DNA from: CAVVAY01 sp963746465
GTDB lineage: Bacteria > Actinomycetota > Actinomycetes > JACCUZ01
Length of the DNA: 64,000 nt
Reading direction: 5' to 3'
Assembly: GCA_963746465.1 (NCBI GenBank)
Contig: CAVVAY010000007.1
Coordinates: forward strand, 1 to 64,000
The translations under genes and the position numbers were made by a program. This document shows positions 59,570 to 64,000 of the stretch, piece by piece; the first letter of the stretch is position 1; the number at the start of each line of letters is the position of its first letter. The notes below the pieces were generated by a model. The model ran no database searches. It had not been told where the DNA came from and was given only the letters and a program-made list of their open reading frames with translations.

Positions 59570-60568
59570 CTACTCGATGACGAGGTGGACGATCCCGTAG
59601 ACGAGGGCTGCGACCAGGCCGGCCATCGGGATGGTGAGCACCCAGGCCACCAGGATGTTGCTGGCCACGCCCCAGCGGACCGCTCGGCGGCCGCGCGAGG
59701 CACCGGCGCCCATGATCGAGCCGGTGATGGTCTGGGTGGTCGAGATCGGCGCCTCGAAGACGTACGCCGTGGTGTAGAGCACCGAGGCAGCCACCGACTC
59801 GGCCGCGAAGCCAGCCGCCGGGTCGATGTGGATGATCCGTCGACCGAGGGTGCGCATGATCCGCCAGCCACCCGAGTACGTGCCCAGCGAGATCGCGCCG
59901 GCCGACAGCACCACGACCCACCAGGGGATGTGGAAGTCGTCGGCGTCCTGGTAGCCGCCGGCGACGAGGGCGAGAACGATCACGCCCATCGTCTTCTGCG
60001 CGTCCTGCAGACCGTGGCCGAGCGCCATCGCTGACGCCGAGACGGTCTGGGCGATCCGGAAGCCGCGGTTGGTCGGACCGGGACGCCTGTTCTTGAAGAT
60101 CCACAGGATCGCGATCATGACGAGGAACGCGAGCAGGCCACCGACGACCGGCGAGAGCAGCATCGGGTAGACGACCTTCTCCACCACGGAGTGCCACTGC
60201 ACGGTGACGCCGCCGGCCAGCCCCGCTCCGACCAGGCCGCCGATCAGTGCGTGCGATGACGACGACGGCAGCCCGAAGTACCAGGTGATGAGGTTCCAGG
60301 TGATCGCGCCGCCGAGAGCGGCGACGACGACGACCAACGCGTGCTCACCCGTCGGCGGCTCGAGGACCGAGAACACCGTCTTGGCGACCTTGGTGCCGAG
60401 GAAGGCTCCGACGAAGTTCATCACCGCCGCGAGCAGCAGGGCCACCCGCGGCGTGAGCGCGCGGGTCGATATGGACGTCGCGATCGCGTTGGCGGCGTCG
60501 TGGAAGCCGTTGGTGTAGTCGAAGATCAACGCGATCGTGATGACCGCGATGATGGTGGCGAGCTCCAC
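59570..60568 (-). CDS. Low-affinity phosphate transporter (Pit family)
   Basis: A 332-residue PiT-type permease with about ten spans. FDYTNGFHDAANAIATSIST is the N-terminal signature GFHDxANxxAT, and QTITGSIMGAGASRGRRAVR the C-terminal repeat. It takes up metal-phosphate driven by protons or Na+. The GTG at 60568 is three bases after the DUF47 gene stop, so they form a pair as in other actinobacteria. It is convergent with pstB. Confidence 0.94.
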   Translation of the reverse strand: MELATIIAVITIALIFDYTNGFHDAANAIATSISTRALTPRVALLLAAVMNFVGAFLGTKVAKTVFSVLEPPTGEHALVVVVAALGGAITWNLITWYFGLPSSSSHALIGGLVGAGLAGGVTVQWHSVVEKVVYPMLLSPVVGGLLAFLVMIAILWIFKNRRPGPTNRGFRIAQTVSASAMALGHGLQDAQKTMGVIVLALVAGGYQDADDFHIPWWVVVLSAGAISLGTYSGGWRIMRTLGRRIIHIDPAAGFAAESVAASVLYTTAYVFEAPISTTQTITGSIMGAGASRGRRAVRWGVASNILVAWVLTIPMAGLVAALVYGIVHLVIE

Positions 60569-60571
60569 CGG

Positions 60572-61186
60572 TCAGGACTCCTTGACGGCGATCGTCTCGA
60601 CCGTGTTGGCCACGTGCTCGAAGGCGTCGGCGGCAGCCTCGAGCTGGTCGACGACCTCCTTGAGCTTCATCACCGTGAGCGCGTCGTAGTCGCCGCCGAA
60701 CAGGCGGGCGAGCATCCGTCGGTACACCTGGTCGGCCTGGTTCTCCAGCCGGTTCAGCTCGATCCAGAACTCGGTCATGTCCTTCATGCCGCGCAGCCGG
60801 GGCATCGCCGCCGCGGTCAGCTCGGCCGCTCGCTCGAGCACGTCGACCTGGTCGGCGATCTCGGGGGGCAGCTCACCGATCTGGTAGAGCACGACGAGGT
60901 CGACCGCCGCCTCCATCGCGTCCATCACGTCGTCCAGGGAGGACGCCAGCCGGTAGATGTCCTCCCGGTCGAAGGGCGTCACGAAGGTCTCGTTGAGCTG
61001 ACGCATGATCGCGTGGGTCGCCTCGTCGCCGGCGTGCTCGGCAGCGCGCATCTTCTCGGCGATCTTCTTGCGGTCTCCCGGCTCGGCCCCGAGCAGTTCC
61101 TTGAGGAGGCTCGCGCCCACCACGAGGTTCTCTCCCGAAGTGGCGAACATCGCGTAGAAGGAGTTGTTGCGCGGGCTGAAACGCAC
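60572..61186 (-). CDS. DUF47 PhoU-like Pit accessory protein
   Basis: A 204-residue helical protein of the DUF47/YkaA class. RKKIAEKMRAAEHAGDEATH and IYRLASSLDDVMDAMEAAVD are helices with the E/DxxxD phosphate-metal patterns seen in PhoU. ELLGAEPGDRKKIAEKMRAA links them. It is thought to regulate or aid Pit; the pairing here supports that. TAGCAT about 52 bases before the ATG may be its -10 box. Confidence 0.9.
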   Translation of the reverse strand: MRFSPRNNSFYAMFATSGENLVVGASLLKELLGAEPGDRKKIAEKMRAAEHAGDEATHAIMRQLNETFVTPFDREDIYRLASSLDDVMDAMEAAVDLVVLYQIGELPPEIADQVDVLERAAELTAAAMPRLRGMKDMTEFWIELNRLENQADQVYRRMLARLFGGDYDALTVMKLKEVVDQLEAAADAFEHVANTVETIAVKES

Positions 61187-61318
61187 GGGGTCTCCCGGAG
61201 GGGGCGTCAGGGACAGGGGGGATCAGCGTCCGGGAGGATGCTAGGGCCACGAGGGGCGACACCGGCAATCCGGGGCCAGCTGGCTGGTGCGTAGGCACAC
61301 ATGCGGCGGCAGCGGGCG

Positions 61319-61537
61319 TCAGGCGGAGCGCGACTCGCCCTCGCGGCGGTGAAGGCCCAGGACCTGGTCGATCTCGGCACGGCTGAGCGGCTCGTCGGAG
61401 GCCGATGCGGCGATCACGAGCTCGCCGTAGAGCTCGATCTCGTCGAGCACCTGCGGGTCCTGCAGGCGGGCGTCGCCGCTGGGCACCACGGGGCCGGCCT
61501 CCTCGTCGTACGTCGGACTGGGTCTGTCGACCCCCAC
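61319..61537 (-). CDS. Small conserved actinobacterial protein
   Basis: A 72-residue protein from GTG 61537. The core DPQVLDEIELYGELVIAASA and SRAEIDQVLGLHRREG is a conserved phrase I remember from streptomycete small proteins of unknown role. No membrane span or metal motif. The 132 bases between it and the DUF47 gene hold no gene. Confidence 0.65.
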   Translation of the reverse strand: MGVDRPSPTYDEEAGPVVPSGDARLQDPQVLDEIELYGELVIAASASDEPLSRAEIDQVLGLHRREGESRSA

Positions 61538-61596
61538 CCTAGGTATGGCCGGGTTTCGCCCACCATGACCCGCCCGGGTCATTCCTGGGGGGCCTA

Positions 61597-61640
61597 GACG
61601 GGTGACCGGCCATTCACGGTCGGCACCCATCACACCCGTC
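61597..61640 (-). terminator. Nested hairpin at the aminotransferase end
   Basis: Outer arms GACGGGTG (61597-61604) and CACCCGTC (61633-61640) enclose an inner GACCG-N8-CGGTC stem. The right arm includes the last codons of the aminotransferase gene. Confidence 0.5.
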
Positions 61641-63021
61641 CGGACCCCACCAAGCGGGCCAGCAGCTCACCGAACACCTCGGTGTGCCGGTCGACATCGG
61701 CCTCGGTGGTGGCCGGGGACATCAGGGCCATGTTGTGGAAGGGCGTGAGCAGGATGCCCCGGTTCAGGGCGTACAGGTGCAGCAGCTGCTCGAGCGCGAA
61801 GTCGCCGGCGTCGTGCGCCTGGGCGCCGGTGCGCGGGGCGGTGGGGGTGAACGTGTACTCGCCGCGCGCGCCGAGCCGGTTGCAGTGCCACGGCAGCCCG
61901 TACGCCGAGATGCCGGCGTCGACCCCGTCGGCCCAGCGGTCGCCCAGCGGCAGCATCCGGCCGAACGCCTCCTCGGTGAGCACCTCGGTCAGGGTCGTGC
62001 GCATCGCCGCCAGTGACAGAGCGTTGCCGGCCAGCGTGCCGCCGATGCCGCCGACGTCGATGTCCTCCAGGTCGACCGACGCAGCGATCCTGGCGGCGAC
62101 CTCCTCGGTCATGCCGAAGGCGCCGGCCGGGATGCCGCCGGCGATCGCCTTGCCCATCGTCATGAGGTCCGGCTCCAGGCCGTGCGCCCCGGTGTAGCCG
62201 CCCGGCCCGGCGGACAGGGTGTGCGTCTCGTCGATGACCAGCAGCACGTCGTGCCGCCGGGTCAGCTCACGAAGGGCGTCGTGGTAGCCCGGGTCGGGCA
62301 GCACGATGCCGACGTTGGTCAGGGCCGGCTCGGCCAGTACGGCGGCCACCTCGCCGCTCGCCAGCGCCCGCTCCAGGCCGTCGACGTCGTTGAACTCGAC
62401 CACCCAGGTGGTCTCGGCCGGGTCGACCGGCGGGCCGATGTTGCCGCGGCGGGCGACGGTGCGCCCGTCGGCGTCCATCGTCGCGAACGTCTCGTCGACG
62501 CTGCCGTGGTAGCAGTAGTCGTGCACGACGATCTTGCGCCGGCCGGTGAGGTGCCGGGCGTACCGGATCACGTGCCGGTTGGCGTCGGTGGCCGACAGGG
62601 TGAACTGCCACAGCGGCAGCCCGAACCGCCGCCGCAGCTCCTCCGCGACGACCACCGAGTCCTCGGTGGGGAGCATCGCGGTGATGCCGTGGCCGACCTG
62701 GTCGCGCACCGTGGCGACCGTCGGCGCCGGCGAGTGCCCGGTCATCGCGCCGGTGTCGCCCAGGCAGAGGTCGACGTAGTCGTGCCCGTCGACGTCCCGG
62801 AAGTGCGCCCCGGCCGCCTCGGCGACGAACACCGGGAACTCCCCCGGCCACTTGACCATCCAGCTCATCGGCACGCCGCCCGGCATGACGGCCCGGGCCC
62901 GCTCGAAGAGCTCGCGGCTGCGCGGATGGGTGCTCGTGAAGAGCTCGTTCTCGGCCGCGGTCAGCTCGGCGACGCGGCGGGGGTCGACCGGGGTGGACCC
63001 GGCGGCTTGGGGCAGGGCCAT
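61630..63021 (-). CDS. PLP-dependent aminotransferase (glutamate-1-semialdehyde mutase-like)
   Basis: A 463-residue class III enzyme. GDTGAMTGHSPAPTVATVRD binds phosphate, HDYCYHGSVDETFATMDADG the substrate region, LLVIDETHTLSAGPGGYTGA the Asp that holds the PLP ring nitrogen, and DLMTMGKAIAGGIPAGAFGM the PLP-binding Lys near residue 290. It resembles GSA aminomutase, but the hemL context is absent and the sequence FTSTHPRSRELFERARAVMP with other insertions suggests a different amino acid substrate. TACGGT, five bases before the ATG, may be a leaderless -10 box. It diverges from the PrsW gene. Confidence 0.88.
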   Translation of the reverse strand: MALPQAAGSTPVDPRRVAELTAAENELFTSTHPRSRELFERARAVMPGGVPMSWMVKWPGEFPVFVAEAAGAHFRDVDGHDYVDLCLGDTGAMTGHSPAPTVATVRDQVGHGITAMLPTEDSVVVAEELRRRFGLPLWQFTLSATDANRHVIRYARHLTGRRKIVVHDYCYHGSVDETFATMDADGRTVARRGNIGPPVDPAETTWVVEFNDVDGLERALASGEVAAVLAEPALTNVGIVLPDPGYHDALRELTRRHDVLLVIDETHTLSAGPGGYTGAHGLEPDLMTMGKAIAGGIPAGAFGMTEEVAARIAASVDLEDIDVGGIGGTLAGNALSLAAMRTTLTEVLTEEAFGRMLPLGDRWADGVDAGISAYGLPWHCNRLGARGEYTFTPTAPRTGAQAHDAGDFALEQLLHLYALNRGILLTPFHNMALMSPATTEADVDRHTEVFGELLARLVGSGRV

Positions 63022-63166
63022 GAGGCACCGTAGCGTCCGGGGCAGGCGGTGGGGGCCGGCGTCCCCTGCCGTGTGCCAGCCCCCACCCTGCGGCACGTGT
63101 GCCCGTGCTTGGGCGCTGCAATCACGGCTGACCAGGCGAAATCGCAGCGGCCGGCCGGCGGCTGGC

Positions 63167-63172
63167 TAGGCT
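63167..63172 (+). promoter_or_regulatory. -10 box, leaderless prsW-like promoter
   Basis: TAGGCT six bases before the ATG. Between it and the aminotransferase promoter lie nine-base inverted arms GGTGGGGGC (63048-63056) and GCCCCCACC (63079-63087). Confidence 0.5.
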
Positions 63173-63178
63173 CGCCCG

Positions 63179-64000
63179 ATGCGCCACTCGGACAGCTGGT
63201 CACGCCTGCGTCGGGTGCTGCTGGGCGGCTTCCTGGTCCTGCTGATGGGGGCCAGCGGTCTGCTCGTGCTCGGGTCGGTGACCCACGACACCGGAGTGGT
63301 GGGCTTCCTCATCGGGCTGTCGTTGGCGCTGCTGCCGCTGCCCGTCGTGATCGGCGCCTTCCGCTGGCTGGACCGCTACGAGCCGGAGCCGCGCGGGGTG
63401 CTGCTGTTCGCGTTCTTCTGGGGCGCGACGGTTGCGGCGCTGGCCGCGGCGGTCCTGAACACGGCCAGCCTGATCGCGATCGCCCGGACCGGCGGCGGCA
63501 GCGGGATGGACACCACCGCGGTGCTCGTCGCGCCGTGGGTGGAGGAGGCCGCGAAGGGTGCGGCGGTGCTGCTGGTGCTGCTGTTCCGGCGCAACGAGTT
63601 CGACGGTGTGGTCGATGGCATCGTGCTGGCCGGGCTGTCCGGGGTCGGGTTCGCCTTCACCGAGAACGTCCTGTACTTCGGCCGGGCCTTCCTGGCCGGG
63701 CAGGAGCAGAGCCTGACCACCGGGTTCTTCGCGGCCGGCCTCACCTTCGTGCTGCGCGGCGTCTTCTCGCCGTTCGCCCACCCGCTGTTCACCGCGATGA
63801 CCGGCATCGGGCTGGGCATCGCGGCCCGGACGCCGAACCCGGCGACCCGGCTGCTCGCCCCGCTGGGCGGCTACCTGCTCGCCGTCCTGCTGCACGGCGC
63901 CTGGAACCTGTCGTCGCTGTCCGGGCTCTCCGGGTTCTTCACCGGCTACATCTTGATCATGGTGCCGGCTTTCGCGCTGACCGTCGCGGTGGCCACCTGG
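63179..64000 (+). CDS. PrsW-family intramembrane protease, truncated by the window end
   Basis: An open frame of 274 codons without a stop before the right edge. It has about eight spans (RRVLLGGFLVLLMGASGLLV, FLIGLSLALLPLPVVIGAFR). VAPWVEEAAKGAAVLLVLLF contains the EExxK motif, VGFAFTENVLYFGRAFLAGQ the ENxxY motif, and RGVFSPFAHPLFTAMTGIGL the FxHxxFT catalytic His. Typical of PrsW/CPBP-like glutamic or metallo-type membrane proteases. TAGGCT six bases before the ATG suggests a leaderless mRNA. The C-terminus lies beyond the window. Confidence 0.88.
   Translation, partial: MRHSDSWSRLRRVLLGGFLVLLMGASGLLVLGSVTHDTGVVGFLIGLSLALLPLPVVIGAFRWLDRYEPEPRGVLLFAFFWGATVAALAAAVLNTASLIAIARTGGGSGMDTTAVLVAPWVEEAAKGAAVLLVLLFRRNEFDGVVDGIVLAGLSGVGFAFTENVLYFGRAFLAGQEQSLTTGFFAAGLTFVLRGVFSPFAHPLFTAMTGIGLGIAARTPNPATRLLAPLGGYLLAVLLHGAWNLSSLSGLSGFFTGYILIMVPAFALTVAVATW

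Noticed and set aside
61630..63021. hemL (glutamate-1-semialdehyde aminomutase)
   Set aside because: The fold matches, but no other heme genes are near and several segments differ, so only the family is claimed.

Overview
The window is chromosomal DNA of a high-GC actinobacterium (Actinomycetota). The evidence is the very GC-rich codon use, many GTG starts, two mycothiol biosynthesis genes (mshA, mshD), CarD, SenX3-RegX3-PhoU, GlnR, an MsiK-type sugar ATPase and an RsiG-type anti-sigma factor. From memory, much of the gene order from about 13.8 kb rightward (msiK, DUF4032, rlmB, cysS, ispF/ispD, carD, regX3-senX3, phoU, gpm, mshA, Fur and nitrobindin, DUF1416-sseA, moaD-like, glnR, 5'-nucleotidase, mshD, pstSCAB, Pit-DUF47) matches a conserved block of the Streptomyces coelicolor core chromosome. 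The genus cannot be fixed from the sequence alone. I see no phage, transposase, rRNA or CRISPR array.

Layout. 1-3.2 kb: accessory genes (UvrA-like, DUF1059-like, VOC protein, AraC regulator, SCO6745-family protein, small P-loop kinase) and a tRNA-Thr; the first three genes are full of single-base frameshifts. 3.2-6.7 kb: a SpoIIE-type phosphatase/anti-sigma protein, a small secreted protein and a SnoaL-cupin fusion. 6.7-14.9 kb: a sugar (probably beta-glucoside) locus with a PfkB kinase, a LacI repressor, a frameshifted GH1 beta-glucosidase, an ABC importer and the MsiK-like ATPase; a LacI-type palindrome lies between the binding protein and msiK. 14.9-22.3 kb: DUF4032, MerR-TipAS, then a tightly overlapped minus-strand run carD, PIN-TRAM, ispD, ispF, cysS, rlmB.

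22.4-31 kb: UbiA-like and lipoprotein genes, senX3-regX3 divergent from phoU across a PHO-box-like element, gpm, an MFS exporter and mshA with a frameshifted YbjN partner. 31-42 kb: small metabolic and nucleic-acid genes, a Lys/Arg-tailed HTH/HbhA-like pair, a fusion of an S51-like peptidase domain with a CysS-like C-terminus, an asparaginase, RsiG and a BKACE enzyme. 42-45 kb: a giant DUF4388/coiled-coil protein with seven 19-residue W-D-H-W-L repeats. 45-52.6 kb: dtd, ygfZ, Fur, nitrobindin, then a thiol/sulfur group (thioredoxin, 24-residue cysteine leader peptide, DUF4395, SseA, DUF1416) and glnR. 52.6-61.2 kb: 5'-nucleotidase, mshD, a PHO-box-controlled pstSCAB operon and the Pit/DUF47 pair. 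61.3-64 kb: a small protein, a GSA-like aminotransferase and a truncated PrsW-type protease.

How the genes work together. Phosphate: SenX3-RegX3 and PhoU should sense phosphate and drive pstSCAB through the PHO box, with Pit/DUF47 as low-affinity uptake and a secreted 5'-nucleotidase as scavenger. Sugar: the ABC importer probably delivers a glucoside that GH1 and PfkB process under LacI. Thiols: MshA and MshD make mycothiol, while the sulfurtransferase cluster may be tuned by a cysteine-bearing leader peptide. Two recurrent features stand out. Many genes have a TANNNT -10 box 5-8 bases before the start codon, which implies leaderless mRNAs. About nine sites look like single-base indels that break otherwise good genes.
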